Assembly: GCA_037127255.1 (NCBI GenBank)
Contig: JBANSL010000007.1
Location: 63,225,038-63,289,037 of the forward strand
From: Persicaria tinctoria
Taxonomy: Eukaryota; Streptophyta; Magnoliopsida; Caryophyllales; Polygonaceae
Length of the DNA: 64,000 nucleotides
Reading direction: 5' to 3'
In this document: positions 43,405-55,239 of the stretch, piece by piece
Position numbering within the stretch: position 1 is the first letter of the stretch
Layout: each line of letters opens with the position of its first letter
The notes under the pieces: model-generated
The model's database searches: none
What the model saw: the letters and a program-made list of their open reading frames with translations, nothing else
Told to the model about the DNA's origin: nothing
Made by a program: the position numbers and the translations under genes

Positions 43405-45204
43405 ATGTCTGGTGAAGCAAGTGGAGGATTTGCACAGGGAAGGTCCACAAGCAGACCGCCACTCTTTGTAGGAAACAACTTTGTCCACTGGAGATCTTTG
43501 ATGAAGATGTTCATCATAGACCAAGATCTAGAGCTTTGGAACATTATAGAGAATGGTCCGAAGATTCTAGAGAAGGAAGGACCAAACGATACCAAAGTGG
43601 CAAAGAAGAAGTCTGATTACAACCAAGCAGATCTTGAAACCATCTCCAAAAACTACAGGGCTATCAACTTACTTTATTGTGGTCTTAGCACTGATGAGTT
43701 TAACCGTATTTCCTCTTGTAGGTCAGCTAAAGAGATTTGGGACAAGTTGGTCGTCACCTATGAAGGAACGAGCCAAGTAAAAGACACCAAGATCAGCATC
43801 TTCCTTCGAAAGTATGAGCTCTTCAAGATGAAGTCCGATGAGTCAATCAAAGCCATGTTCACACGATTCACAGAAATCACCAACAACCTTGACTCTCTCG
43901 GCAAGAGCTTTACCAACGTTGAGAAAGTGAGGAAGATACTGAGGTGCCTTCCAAAGGAGAAATGGGGTCCAAAAGTAACAGCTATAGAGGAAGCCCAGGA
44001 CCTCACCACTCTACCTCTTGATGACCTCCTTGGAAAGCTGATCACGCATGAGATGATCCTTAATGAAGACGATGGAGAACTTCCAGCTAGCACCAAGAAT
44101 TTGGCACTCAAGTCTAAGAAGGATGAGCCCAAGGATGGATCTGAATCCGAAGATGAAGATGACGATGAGGATGATCCTTTTGCTCTTATCACAAGAGGCC
44201 TTGCTAGAATTCTCAAAATGAAGAAGCAATTCAACAACAAGGATGGATCAGAGTCTTCAAAATTTCGAGGTAAGCCTCAATACAACAAATATGAAAAGAA
44301 GACTAAACCGTTGTCTTGTTTTGAATGTGGTGAAACAGATCATCTTGTGAAGGACTGCCCTCAAAAGACTAAGAGCCAGCCCAAGAAAGGTGACAAATGG
44401 AAGAAGAAAGCTATGGTGGCTACTTGGAGTGATTCCGACTCTGACTCCGATGATGAGAAGGCCAACATCTGTCTTATGGCCTCAGAAAATGAATCCCACG
44501 ATGGAAAGCTTGAAGCTACTGTAAGAGAACTAATGGAAAGTCCAAAAGAGGTATTATCGGAATTCCTTTCAAATATGATTGCCAATGAAGAGAAGCTTAT
44601 TGCCCAAACTAACATTCTTATTAAGAGAACTGTGGACCAGGAAAGAACTATTGAGGATCTGTCTATGAAGGTCAAAGGCCTTGAAGCTTCTTATTCAGGT
44701 CTTGACATTAAAGTCAAGACGCTTGACTCGGAAAAATCTGAACTCAAGCAAGATCTCTCCTCTCTAAAAAATGAGCATCATGACTTAGAGAACGAGAAGA
44801 TCTCCCTGAATAATAAGATTCTAGACCAACAGACAGCCCTCATAAGTTTTACCAAATCCAAAGGCACTCTCGATAAGATGTTGGGTGAGCAACAAAGCTC
44901 TCTAAACAAGAGTGGTATTGGCTACAACCCAAAGTTTTTAAAGAAGCAACACATTACCACTTTTGTAAAGGCTAAAGGAAGCAGAACCTCTTCTATATGT
45001 CACCATTGTGCTAGAAAGGGACATGTAAAAGAGACCTGCCCTTATAGAAGAAAGGATCCATATATTATTCGCAATACATTTCCTGTTCATTTGAGAAAAG
45101 AAGGGATAACACAAGTTTGGGTCCCAAAAGGCACTATTTTATCAAATATGGTTTATCCCAACAATGGATCCAAATTTGCTTATTGGTCTAGCCACAAAGG
45201 TTGA
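43405..45204 (+). CDS. SIRE gag polyprotein
   Basis: An unbroken frame of 599 codons starting MSGEASGGFAQGRST, 45 bp after the primer site. Residues 20-230 form the gag capsid region (FVHWRSLMKMFIIDQDLELW; SAKEIWDKLVVTYEGTSQVK; GKLITHEMILN). An acidic linker (SESEDEDDDEDDPF) follows, then the zinc knuckle CFECGETDHLVKDC (about residue 310), a long coiled coil (about 375-510), and a second knuckle CHHCARKGHVKETC (about 533). Two knuckles separated by a coiled coil is the SIRE/Maximus arrangement. It ends in TGA two bases past the start of the pol frame, so a frameshift separates gag from pol in this copy. Confidence 0.9.
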   Translation: MSGEASGGFAQGRSTSRPPLFVGNNFVHWRSLMKMFIIDQDLELWNIIENGPKILEKEGPNDTKVAKKKSDYNQADLETISKNYRAINLLYCGLSTDEFNRISSCRSAKEIWDKLVVTYEGTSQVKDTKISIFLRKYELFKMKSDESIKAMFTRFTEITNNLDSLGKSFTNVEKVRKILRCLPKEKWGPKVTAIEEAQDLTTLPLDDLLGKLITHEMILNEDDGELPASTKNLALKSKKDEPKDGSESEDEDDDEDDPFALITRGLARILKMKKQFNNKDGSESSKFRGKPQYNKYEKKTKPLSCFECGETDHLVKDCPQKTKSQPKKGDKWKKKAMVATWSDSDSDSDDEKANICLMASENESHDGKLEATVRELMESPKEVLSEFLSNMIANEEKLIAQTNILIKRTVDQERTIEDLSMKVKGLEASYSGLDIKVKTLDSEKSELKQDLSSLKNEHHDLENEKISLNNKILDQQTALISFTKSKGTLDKMLGEQQSSLNKSGIGYNPKFLKKQHITTFVKAKGSRTSSICHHCARKGHVKETCPYRRKDPYIIRNTFPVHLRKEGITQVWVPKGTILSNMVYPNNGSKFAYWSSHKG

Positions 45205-48200
45205 TGTCTGTTTTGCAGGAGATCACCAAGGTGAAAGAACACAAATGGATTATTGATAGTGGTTGCTCGAGGCATATGAGTGGGAAGAGTTCTCTCTTTC
45301 ATGATCTAAAGGAGCAATCCACGGGAACAATCACTCTTGGTGACAAAGGGAAATGCGACATTGTTGGTATTGGTAGTGTTGGAAGTGATTCCAGCCATAG
45401 TATTAAAAATGTCTATCTTGTTAATGGTTTAAAGTATAATCTGCTTAGCGTTTCTCAATTATGTGATAGTGGTAACAATGTCAGATTTAACAAGAAAAGA
45501 TGTATAGTGTGCAGAGATGATACAGGTGAAGTTATTCTGACTGCATATCGTTACAACAACATATACGCTGTAAATGCTGATCAAGTGGCACAAGGAAGCT
45601 TAACCTGTTTAAAGGCCTTGACGGACGATCCAAAGCTTTGGCACAGGAGACTCGGTCATGTGAGTCCACATACGCTAAATAAGCTTGTGTCCAAAGGGCT
45701 TGTAAGAGGGCTACCTGAGATGGACTTCAAAGGTATTGACATGTGTAATGCTTGCACACGAGGTAAACAAACACGTAGCTCCTTCAAACCCAAAAAGGTT
45801 GTAAGTTCTTCTAGACCCCTTGAACTTTTACATATGGATTTATGTGGTCCTATGCGAGTCAAATCTCCCAATGGTAAAAAGTACATGCTAGTTATTGTTG
45901 ATGATTTTTCAAGATATACTTGGGTTGCATTTTTGAAAGAAAAATCAAAGGCCTTATTTGAGTTTTCAAAACTTTGTAAGGAGTTGCAAACTTTAAGAAA
46001 TGAGCCCATAGTGTCTATTCGGAGTGATCATGGTAGGGAGTTTGATCAACTTCAATTTGATTTGTTTTGTGCTAAATATGGCATCTCCCATAACTTTTCT
46101 GCTCCTAGGACACCTCAACAAAACGGGGTTGTGGAACGCAAGAACCGCACCTTAGAGGATATGGCCAGGACTATGCTTTTAGAAAATGCATTACCTAAAA
46201 CCTATTGGGCTGAAGCTGTTAACACAGCTAACTACATTTTAAATCGTTGTCTTATTCGTTCCATCTTAAAGAAAATTCCTTATGAACTTTTCAAAGGCCG
46301 CAAACCACTTATATCTTATTTTAAACCCTTTGGCTGTACTTGTTTTGTTCATAACAATGGTAAAGATAACCTTGGGAAATTTGATGCGCGTAGTGATGAA
46401 GGTATATTTCTTGGCTATTCCACGAGTAGCAAAGCTTATAGAATCTTCAATAAAAGGACCCAGGTAGTTGAAGAAAGTATACATGTTATTTTTGATTAAT
46501 GCAATGATGGTGCTTTGAGTGAAAGTGTTGCAGATATAGATCTTAATATCCATGAAGAGAACGAGGAAGGTGATGATGTTGCTACCATGAACACAGAGAA
46601 AAGGAACATGCAGGAACCGATTCTTAACACTGAAGAATTGGACCAAGGTGTTGAAGATGCGTCCAAAGCCCTTGGTGTCCAATCCAACAGTGTTGAGATG
46701 TCAGAGACTGCTGTAACTGAACCTAACAGGACCACGGAGTCAGATGTGCCTCAAATCAATCCTGATGGTGTGACGAATCAAGGAGCTGAGACTAGCAAAA
46801 GGAAATTCAAATACTCCTCATCACACTCATTAAAGGATATCATTTCTGACCCTACTTCTAGTGTTCAAACTCGTTCTAAACTTAAAGATCTTTGTGCTTT
46901 TAACGCGTTTGTTTCTCTTATTGAGCCAAAGAAGATAAATGAGGCACTTCAGGAGCCAGACTGGATTATAGCCATGCAAAGTGAACTTAATGAATTTGAG
47001 AGGAACAAAGTTTGGACGTTGAAGCCTAGACCAAAGCATCAATCAGTCATTGGCACTCGATGGGTGTTTCGAAACAAGTTAGATGAGAATGGCAAGATTG
47101 TGAGGAATAAGGCACGGCTTGTTGCTCAAGGCTACAATCAAGAGGAAGGTATTGACTACGAGGAGACCTTTGCTCCCGTAGCCAGGCTTGAAGCCATTCG
47201 CATTCTACTAGCATTTGCATCTTTTATGAGCATAAAGTTATATCAAATGGATGTCAAGTGTGCTTTTCTTAATGGTTTTTTAGAAGAAGAAGTTTATGTT
47301 GCTCAACCCCCCGGTTTTGAAAGCTCAGAATTTCCCAATCATGTTTACAAACTTGACAAGGCGCTTTATGGTTTGAAACAAGCCCCAAGAGCTTGGTATG
47401 AGCGCTTGTCAAAATATCTTTTAGAAAATGATTTTAAAAGGGGGTTGATCGACAAAACTCTTTTTATCAAGACCAAAGGAAAGGACATTTTGGTTATTCA
47501 AATTTATGTTGATGATATATTATTTGGTGCTACTAACACATCTTTGTGCAAGGAATTTTCTGACATTATGTGCAGTGAATTTGAGATGAGCTTGATGGGT
47601 GAACTCAACTTCTTTTTGGGGTTACAAGTTCATCAATCCAAGAAAGGGATCTTCGTTAACCAAAGCAAGTACACTAAGGATCTCTTGAAGAAGTTGAAGA
47701 TGGATCAATCCAAAGCAGCCAAGACTCCCATGAGCTCAACGTTGTCTCTAGATCAAGACAAGACTGGAACAAGTGTCAATCAAAAGGAGTATCGAGGAAT
47801 GATTGGATCTTTATTATATCTCACGGCTAGTAGACCTGACATCATGTTTAGTGTTTGCATGTGTGCTAGGTTTCAAGCTGATCCAAAAGAATCTCACCTC
47901 GTGGCTGTGAAGAGGATCTTCCGATATCTCAATGGCACTAAGGAACTTGGACTATGGTACCCAAAGCAAAAGGATTTCACTTTAATTGGATATTCTGATG
48001 CAGATTTTGCAGGCTACAAGGTGGATAGGAAGAGCACATCAGGATGTTGCCAATTCTTAGGAGCATCCTTGATTAGTTGGCACTCAAAGAAGCAAAATTC
48101 AGTCGCTCTATCCACTACAGAAGCCGAATACATTGCAGCTGGAGCTTGTTGCTCCCAAATCCTTTGGATAGCACAACAAATGCGAGATCTTGGCATCAAC

Positions 48201-48458
48201 CTCAAGGGTATCCCAATTAAGTGTGACAATACAAGTGCCATATCCATCACTAAGAATCTTGTTCAACATTCAAGGACCAAACATATTGATGTAAGGCATC
48301 ATTTCATTAGAGATCATGTTGAAAAAGGTGATGTGTCCATATCTTTTATTTCTACTGATTATCAATGGGCTGACATTTTTACTAAGCCTTTGGCAGAAGA
48401 CAGGTTCACCTTCATTAGACGAGAGATTGGGATGCTTGAAAAGGATGCACTTTCGTAG
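45201..48458 (+). pseudogene. SIRE pol: protease, integrase, RT, RNase H, one stop
   Basis: The frame starts near EITKVKEHKWIIDSGCSRHM (protease Asp-Ser-Gly). It passes the pre-integrase LWHRRLGHVSPHTLN and the integrase core (LELLHMDLCGPM, IRSDHGREF, PRTPQQNGVVERKNRTLE). After a single TAA at 46497-46499 it continues in the same frame through the reverse transcriptase ([28 protein letters not shown]) to the RNase H ([38 protein letters not shown]). The end, MLEKDALS, is at 48458. All catalytic residues are present, so the TAA and the gag-pol frame break are the only visible lesions. Confidence 0.95.
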
Positions 48459-48929
48459 GGGGAGCTTTCCCTTTACGAAAGATAAACTCCACTCAGCGTC
48501 AAGACCTTTGAGAGTTATGTCAAGGTCTGCAAACTGAACAGTGGAGCACAAATATCGGATCATATATTTTTGGTTAATATCTTCTTAGATATTTAATCAA
48601 TTATATTTGTTTTAATCGGATTTCAAAAAATTACCTAATTCCATGATTTCCTTAACCGTTAAAGATTTATTATTTTTGGAAATATATTTTTAGTTACCTT
48701 GTCCGGTTTAATGGGTATTTGAATTTGAATTTGAAATTGAAAACCTTTCAAATCTTAGCAATGTAATGATTTCTTTCCTTGGAACCCTAAACCTATCCCA
48801 TCAATCCGTCACCCTCTCTCTCTACTTAAACCAATTATGTACCTGATTACAACTCACACTCAGTTTTTTCCAAACCCTTTCCACTCCTTCATCTTCAACC
48901 TCTCAAAGAAACCCTAACCGACTACCTCC

Positions 48930-50577
48930 ATGGCACCCAAAACCAAGAAAGCCGTCACTCCCAAAAGACTTGGCGCCACCCCCAAGGGACGCCAGGCCAC
49001 TGCTACCTCTCCCACACCCGAACCTGCTACTCAAGCCATCATCCCAGCCGTTGTCCAGAGCACCATCAAGGCGAGCACGGCCACGGCTCCCAAAGGCTCT
49101 CAGAAGCGAGCTGCTAAGAAACCACTGAGTGCTAAACAAAAGGGGAAGAGAAAGTTACTGGCTGAGGAAGAGGACGAGGAAGAAGAGGAAGACAACCTTG
49201 ATGCCGCCCTGGAAAGAGATGTTGCCAGGGAAGCCGAGGAGGAGGCCTTGAGACAGAAAAAGGCCGATGAGGAGGCCGAGCTTGCTAAAAGATTGGCCGA
49301 GGAGGAAGCTGAGCGAATTCGGAAGGAAGCCGAAGCCGCCGAGGTTCCATCTGAGGTGGAGCCTGAGGAAAAAGAAGAGGAAGAGGAAGAGCACGAGGGA
49401 TCCGGAGAGGACGAGGAACCTGAAGGTGATGAAGCGGGGTCCGGTGAGGACTCGGTGTCTGAGGAAGAGGAGGAAGAAACTCCCTCTCCTTCTCCTCCTC
49501 CTCCCCCGTCTCCGAAGAAGCGGAAAGCCCCTGCTCCAGTCAAGCCTCCATCCCCAAAGCGTACCAGGAAAGGCCCTGTCAAGAGTCTTGTAGCGCCTGC
49601 CAAGAGAGCTGCTTCAACAGTTGCGCGCAGAAAGAACGCAGACCCCCCGGCCTATATCCAGGTAAATCAATCCTTGCCCTCCTCTTGGTTTTTAGATGCT
49701 GAGACTGCTGGTAAGTGGGTAGACAAGTTTAGAACTCGTAAGATTAGTTGTTCTGATTTTTTAGATGTCGAGTTCTTTGAAGCTTTGAAGTTACCTTGCA
49801 TTGAGCTCCTAAAAAAATCCCCTGCCTGGAACCTTATTAATCTTGAGACTGTTTACTACCCCGAGCTTACCCGACTTTTCTACATAAACCTAAAAGCCAA
49901 AAGCGATACTGATGGTTGGTCTTTGGAGTCTGTCGTCAAAGGGGTTAGAATCTCTCTCAACTCCAATGACTTTGCAGATTCTCTAGGCTTACCTACCCCT
50001 GTTCCACCTGCTCAAGTAAACCCCTCAAAAGAAAATTGCATCATCCCTAACCCTTGAGGCGAAAATAATCTTTAACATCATTGTTAGATGCCTCCTACCC
50101 CGTCTCAACTCTGGCTCACTCCTTACCGACAATGCCATGGTCCTGCTCTACCGCATTCTAAATGGTCTTGACCCTGATCTGGCCAACACTATCCTTGGTA
50201 CCATGGCCCATGCCAGAAAAGCTCGAAAAGGCTCTCCCCTCCCCTTTGCTACCCTTTTGACCCCTATCTTCAAAGCTTCTGGAATTGATGTCAAAAATGA
50301 AGAACAGCTGCGTCATACGGGAAAGTTTGACTCCAAAGGCCTTGAAAAGATTGGCATCACTCGGTCTCCCCAAGGGACCTTGAGTCTTGCCACTCCTTCA
50401 AAAGCCTTTCCCACTGCTCCAGCTTTCGATGAACGCATGGACAACCTAGAGTTGGGCTTGGAGGAAGTTCGCCTGGATATTAAGGAGCTGCATAAGGAGT
50501 TGATGACAACGATGAGCGGGCTTTCAACGATGCTGGAAGGTCTGTGGACGAGGCTCACTGATGATGCTCTGGATTGA
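48930..50577 (+). pseudogene. SIRE third ORF (post-pol, env-position), one frameshift
   Basis: Starts MAPKTKKAVTPKRLG, 470 bp after pol. Residues 1-80 are Lys/Pro/Ala-rich. Residues 75-190 form a Glu-rich coiled coil (EEEALRQKKADEEAELAKRL), followed by a Pro/Ser/Lys hinge (PSPPPPPSPKKRKAP) that looks like a nuclear signal. A folded domain comes next (SSWFLDAETAGKWVDKFRTR; YYPELTRLFYINLKAKSD; RISLNSNDFADSLGLP), matching the putative plant transposon protein domain seen in Maximus elements. The frame breaks at 50057 and resumes by 50137 (MVLLYRILNGLDPDLANTIL) to a C-terminal coiled coil ending 50577. No signal peptide or membrane segment is visible, so an envelope role is not supported. Confidence 0.8.
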
Positions 50578-50929
50578 CTTAGCCTTAAACCTTATCCCAC
50601 CCAATCCCACCCCTGAAACTTGTTACTTTGCTGGTTTTTGGAAACGTTTTCAAAACATTTGGTGACTTTTGGTGACTATTTTCCCTCCGCCCTTTGTTGA
50701 AAGACAAAAAGGGGGAGATGATCGTTAGACTTTGAAAACCTCTGGTTAAAGGTCTTGGAAGACCTTGTTTTTTATTTATGGTTTTCGGTTGGATGTCCTC
50801 TTTCTTGAAAATTATTTGATCCAACATTTGTCTAACCCTTGCAGGTACTTAGTCCGTTTTTACTTATGATATATCTGTTTGACTAAGCTGCAGGGATGCA
50901 CAGGTTTTGTCTTTCATCAAGGGGGAGAT

Positions 50930-51939
50930 TGATAACTCCCTCCCTTGATGAAAATCGGAATAGATGTTCCAAAGGCTTTGACAAGATATTTGTGTCAAAG
51001 GCCTTGGAGCATTAACAGTTGATGAAATACAAAACCTATCTTATTATTCGTATATTATTTTATCTTATTATATACTTCCATTATATTATATATATATGAA
51101 TGACTAACCATTTCAGGAAGTATAAATCGAGATTTCATCCTTCCTTATTCATGTCGAAGAGATCAGTTCTAAATAGATCATGGCGCTCAAAATATCCATA
51201 TATAGAAGATTGCAAGATCGAACTGATTCCAAAGAGCCGTTGGAGATCTGGTGATGAAGATCCTCACGCTCCACGCTATCTTCATGCTATTATATAAAGG
51301 AAAGGAAGGAGAAGACAGAAGAAAAAGTGCTACACACGAGCTTCATTCATTCAAGCGATCTGTCTTCCAAGTGTCTCTCTGCAAAGCGCTCAAATAGTTT
51401 GTTGTTTATTTCAAAGCCTTTGAGAGTCACTGTGAGCTTATAGGATATATTTATTTCAAGTGTTACTCGAGAGTTTATAACTCGGGAAGTTGCACTAGGC
51501 TATTGATTTGCGAGAGTTAGAGGATTGTACTAGATAGCTGAGAGAGGTGGGGCTCTTCTAGATTGGTCTAGGACTCCAAGGGAACGTAAGTTGACTAGAT
51601 TGCAATTGTATAGGAGAGAGGCTTCTCGGTGAGCTATTAGGATCCTAAGCTAAGCAATCAATAAAGCCTTTGAATCCTAGGGTTGTGGAAGAACCCTAGG
51701 CGGGGACGTAGGCCAATTGTGCTGAACCTCGTAAACAATTACTCGTGTCCTTTACTATTTGCTTTACCTTATTTCCGCACTTGGTTCGATTGTCTAACTT
51801 TGTGATTCAGGTTTAATCTCAAAGGTTTTGGTTCCAGCTCCAAAAGTCTTGAGACTTTCTGCGAAAAACGGGCATACTCTATTCAACCCCCCTTCTAGAG
51901 TATTTCTTATTACATTGTTTTTATATTATCGAACCTTCA
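50930..51939 (+). repeat. SIRE 3' LTR (1010 bp)
   Basis: Same length as 42337-43346, about six transitions. Confidence 0.95.
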
Positions 51940-52176
51940 CTGGCCTTCTTCACATGTTTCCTCGGGTTCCTAACTCTCCAAAGTCATCATTGGCAAGCCA
52001 TAGATGCGTCCTTCCAATATCGGAACATAAATCTGTAGAAAATCATAAAAAGAGCGTAGATTCCAAACTTGCAAAACTCAACACTAATGACTCAAACTAC
52101 TCAAATAAACACGAAATAAGCTACCCTTGACTCACTAACAACTACCTATAATGCCTGTATAAAATACACATTATCA

Positions 52177-52572
52177 GCAGCCACAATTGTCTTTCCTGTC
52201 AAAAACGACCGTGTACCAATCTGGGCTCGCTTTGGTTGTTCGGTAAGGCTTCCTCATCTGCACATAATACTCCACCAAATCACACTTCAACTCATCCAGT
52301 GAATCAAACAACTGCCCTTGGTAAAACTGTCTTCCATCTTCTTCTTGGACATGTAAGTTTAAACCATGCCAAGAACTCGTTATCATCGAATCATCTTCAA
52401 CAATATTCCAATTGGGATTGATGGCATCGTCTTTGATCGCTGCCTCCCTAGTAGCATCATCCTCCTCCTCGAACTCATCTAGGTCATCTTCGTGATCAAG
52501 ACCAAGAGCGTCAACATGTATATCAGTCACTTGTTCGATCGCCTCGTGTGATATGTTGCTATTATTACCCAT
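52177..52572 (-). pseudogene. MULE transposase, N-terminal part
   Basis: Starts MGNNSNISHEAIEQVTD at 52572. It has an acidic stretch (DHEDDLDEFEEEDDA), then FYQGQLFDSLDELKCDLVEY and MRKPYRTTKASPDWYTVVFD. That is the N-terminal Mutator DNA-binding domain, ending DRKDNCGC at the gcagc duplication. The other half is at 40122-41366 in the same frame. Confidence 0.8.
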
Positions 52573-52999
52573 CCTATATTATCATTTACAACAATGAAAT
52601 TAGGTACAAAGATTATACTTTATTACTAATCCTACCAATGTCTTCACAACTTTCCACTTAATTATCATTATAACTACATACTACTAACAATTTTTCAAGA
52701 CATAAACAATAACTACGTAATCCCTAACAATTCCATCATTTCACTTAACAAATCCTATAAACAAAATCACACTATACTTTCCAACAAATGAACAACAATA
52801 TAACATTCATATAAGATTGTGAAACTAACCTTAATTAAACCACCTTGGATTATATGATACTTTAATTTACGCACAGACGGAGCAAATTTCAGACGTTGGT
52901 TTTGAGAGCTCGGAGCTCGGATGAAGATTTGGAATGGAGGAAGAAACGTTGGTGGAGCAACTGAAGAGAAGCATGGATTTTAGGTTGAGGGAAAAACGC

Positions 53000-53255
53000 G
53001 CGTGGTCTCAAACCGCACCTTTCCTGGAAAGATTCCCCCTAGCCTGCCACGTCCCATCTCCAGGGAATCCGGTTGACTTTTGCTGAGATGGACAGAGAAA
53101 CGCAGTCTCAGACTGCGTTTCTACTTGTATATATATTTTTTTAAATATGTTGGGTTTTTAAATTTTACGAAAGAAACGCGGTTTCACCCACTCTAGCGCC
53201 AACTTTTTTTTCCCCCATTTTACACTAAAAATGAGATTTCAAACCGCGTTTCTCT
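53000..53255. repeat. Right subterminal palindromes of the MULE
   Basis: cgcagtctcagactgcg near 53101 is a perfect palindrome around one base. ggtctcaaaccgcacc near 53005, gaaacgcggtttcac near 53175 and tttcaaaccgcgtttc near 53237 are partial members of the same motif as at the left end. Confidence 0.7.
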
Positions 53256-53340
53256 GCTAAATCTGACACCGAGTGAATATTTTTGTAAATAGTTTGAGAT
53301 TGTAATTATTTTCGTAAATTATTATTTTTCTATGAATATT

Positions 53341-54038
53341 TAAAAAAAAATCCCATAAAATCATATCAAATTTGATAAATCTTACCTATATGAACTCATA
53401 TGAACACTAACTTAATTGATTGTTAAATTTAATTTATAATATAAATATTCAACCAAGTAGTTATAAATCTTATTATTTTTGTTTATCACAATTAAAAGTA
53501 TTTTACTTGGCGGGATTTTACTAATATACTGATAGCTTATTAGCTTGTCATAAATGAATCATCATCATATCAAACCTAGTAATAGCTTCTTAAATTCCCA
53601 CCAAAACAAAAATAGGAGTTCTTAAATGCTTCTTCCACTCCTCGTCATTTTCATTGCTCAACGTACAGCAAGTATTGAATCTTCTCATTGCTCAAGGTAA
53701 GAACCGGCCACTTCATCCTCCACTCCTCGTCAGCTCCTCCGGCTTCCCCGGAGCCCTCGTCAGCCTCCACTCCTCGTCAACTCGAAGACTAACGGCCTGA
53801 TACTGGTACAACCGGATTTTATGAGTTTAATTTTATAGTTATTTTTTAAAATGGAAGATTTGTATGCTAGTAGTAGATTTGGTGGATGAGTTGCTAATTT
53901 GACAAATTTCTATTCATCAATCATCTTCTGTGTGTGGGATTGAAGAAGGTTTAATTTGGGTACATGTATTACTGAAGTATTCGTGCTGTTTTGATATATA
54001 TACATATATGTTATAATTGTTGATGCTACTTTAAACAA
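53341..54038. other. Spacer, no gene seen
   Basis: AT-rich with a cactcctcgtca word repeated around 53635-53780. No supported gene. Confidence 0.3.
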
Positions 54039-54040
54039 TA

Positions 54041-54294
54041 CTCCCTCCGTTAATCAAAACATGTCGTTTTAGACATTTTGCACATTATTTAAGAAAGCAT
54101 ATAAAAGCAAACAAAAATACACTTATACCCCTAATTATTACTTTACTTTTCCACTTTATTGAAAACTACAACTAACAAAAATCTAATCATAACAAGGGTA
54201 ATTTTGGAAAATGAACACCAAAATACCTAAAACGACAAGTTTTTCTTAACAAGATTTTACTCCTAAAACGACATGTTTTTCTTAACGGAGGGAG
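54041..54294. mobile_element. Stowaway-type (Tc1/mariner) MITE
   Basis: Ends ctccctccgttaa and, on the other strand, ctccctccgttaag; the inverted match extends through acatgtcgttttag. Flanked by TA on both sides (54039-54040, 54295-54296). 254 bp, no coding. Confidence 0.9.
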
Positions 54295-54394
54295 TATATA
54301 ATGGAAGTGGATGATATTTGATATCTTTGCACGATCACAATGTCAATGGATGTAGTTGAGGTCAAGCTAGGAAATTTTAATTTTATCTGCGAAT

Positions 54395-54520
54395 GCAAGT
54401 AAAACGTGGTTTGAAACCGTGTTCTCCTGTTCCCTGGAATATTTCGGTAATAAGCTTTAATTGATAAATATTTCGTTAATCTGTTATATTTTTTCAACGA
54501 ATATTTAAAAAATTTTAATA
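54395..54520. repeat. Remnant of a second MULE end of the same family
   Basis: acgtggtttgaaaccgtgtt (about 54403-54422) is the same palindrome family. It is followed by a diverged copy of the MULE terminal sequence (tcaacgaatatttaaaaaa near 54494). Confidence 0.45.
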
Positions 54521-54780
54521 AATATATATGAGTTCAAATATATATTTATCGTGATTTTTTTTAAATCAATATTAATATTTTATATATGTTACTAATTACA
54601 TTAGAATAAATTTTATCTCATAAACTTTAACTTAAAACCAGAAAAAATTGCTTCGTGAGCTATATGATCGATCAATATATGTTATTCAAAGTTTCCAATT
54701 CTATATTTTTTTTTATCTATCCCGTCATATAAATTCATTAAGTAATTCCAAGTCATTTAACAAAATAATAGACCATCTTT

Positions 54781-55239
54781 TTTGAAGAAGGTAATTGAAT
54801 GTGTGATTGAGGGAATCTGTAAATTTTGGAGCTCAATTCAACAGAGCGTAACGAATTGTTCAATAAGCTCGAGAAGGTCGGTTACAGCTAATGTGTTTAT
54901 ATAGGGAAAAGGCTACACATACACTTGGTGTATGTATACACCATTTTTTTTTTTTGAAAATTTATTTTTCTAGGGTTCACCATTTAAAATTTAGGGTATC
55001 ATTAGTGGTTATTGTAATTTTTAAGGTTTATTCTTTATAATATGGGTATAATAGAGATTTAAAGAAAAAATTTAGGGTTAATTTTTACAATTTTAAAAGT
55101 AGTGGATAAATTTTACAAAATATTACAAATGGAAAAAAGATACAGCAACGAATGTGTATCATCCTCAGTACAACTTTTCACCTAATTACACCAGAAGACC
55201 CATTTTATTCTATTTACATAAAACCTCCACTAGTTCACA
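54781..55239 (-). repeat. Copia 3' LTR with insertion
   Basis: Matches 58906-59109 except for an insertion of about 265 bp at 54904-55168, which replaces gaaccca. The insert begins gggaaaaggctacacatac and is AT-rich, probably a MITE. Confidence 0.85.

Larger units (their letters stand above)
42337..51939 (+). mobile_element. SIRE/Maximus-type Copia retrotransposon with third ORF, young
   Basis: Two 1010-bp LTRs (tgataactccctccc to cgaaccttca) show about six differences, all transitions. Flanking pentamers are ctagc (42332-42336) and ctggc (51940-51944), matching at 4 of 5. The primer site tggtatcagagc is at 43349 and the polypurine tract catcaagggggagat at 50914-50929. The order is gag, pol, and an extra ORF after pol, which is characteristic of the Maximus/SIRE lineage. 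Length 9.6 kb. Confidence 0.95.
41367..52176 (-). mobile_element. Probable solo LTR inserted in the MULE, itself split by SIRE
   Basis: The interval starts tggtgtggtgc and ends cacattatca (TG...CA), flanked by gcagc on both sides (41362-41366, 52177-52181). Without the SIRE element it is about 1.2 kb with no coding sequence and no primer site. It contains the word gtcgatcccatagag, frequent in plant LTR sequences. A solo LTR is the best reading; a non-autonomous element is possible. Strand is assigned weakly. Confidence 0.6.
38230..53340 (-). mobile_element. Mutator-like element (MULE) with plant mobile domain gene
   Basis: The left end (38230-38272) and the complement of the right end (53299-53340) share aatattcatagaaaaataa and continue through aattacaat with few changes, so this is a terminal inverted repeat of about 42 bp. 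Inside are a MURA-type transposase on the minus strand and a plant-mobile-domain gene on the plus strand, tail to tail. About 10.8 kb of the interval is later nested insertions (41367-52176). No 9-bp target duplication was convincingly found, so the TIR may extend further. Confidence 0.75.

Noticed and set aside
48930..50057. Third SIRE ORF as an envelope gene
   Set aside because: No signal peptide, membrane segment or cleavage-like site; composition is nuclear and coiled coil.
54041..54294. Part of a gene promoter because of the strong inverted repeat
   Set aside because: The ctccctccgt ends and TA duplication identify a Stowaway MITE.
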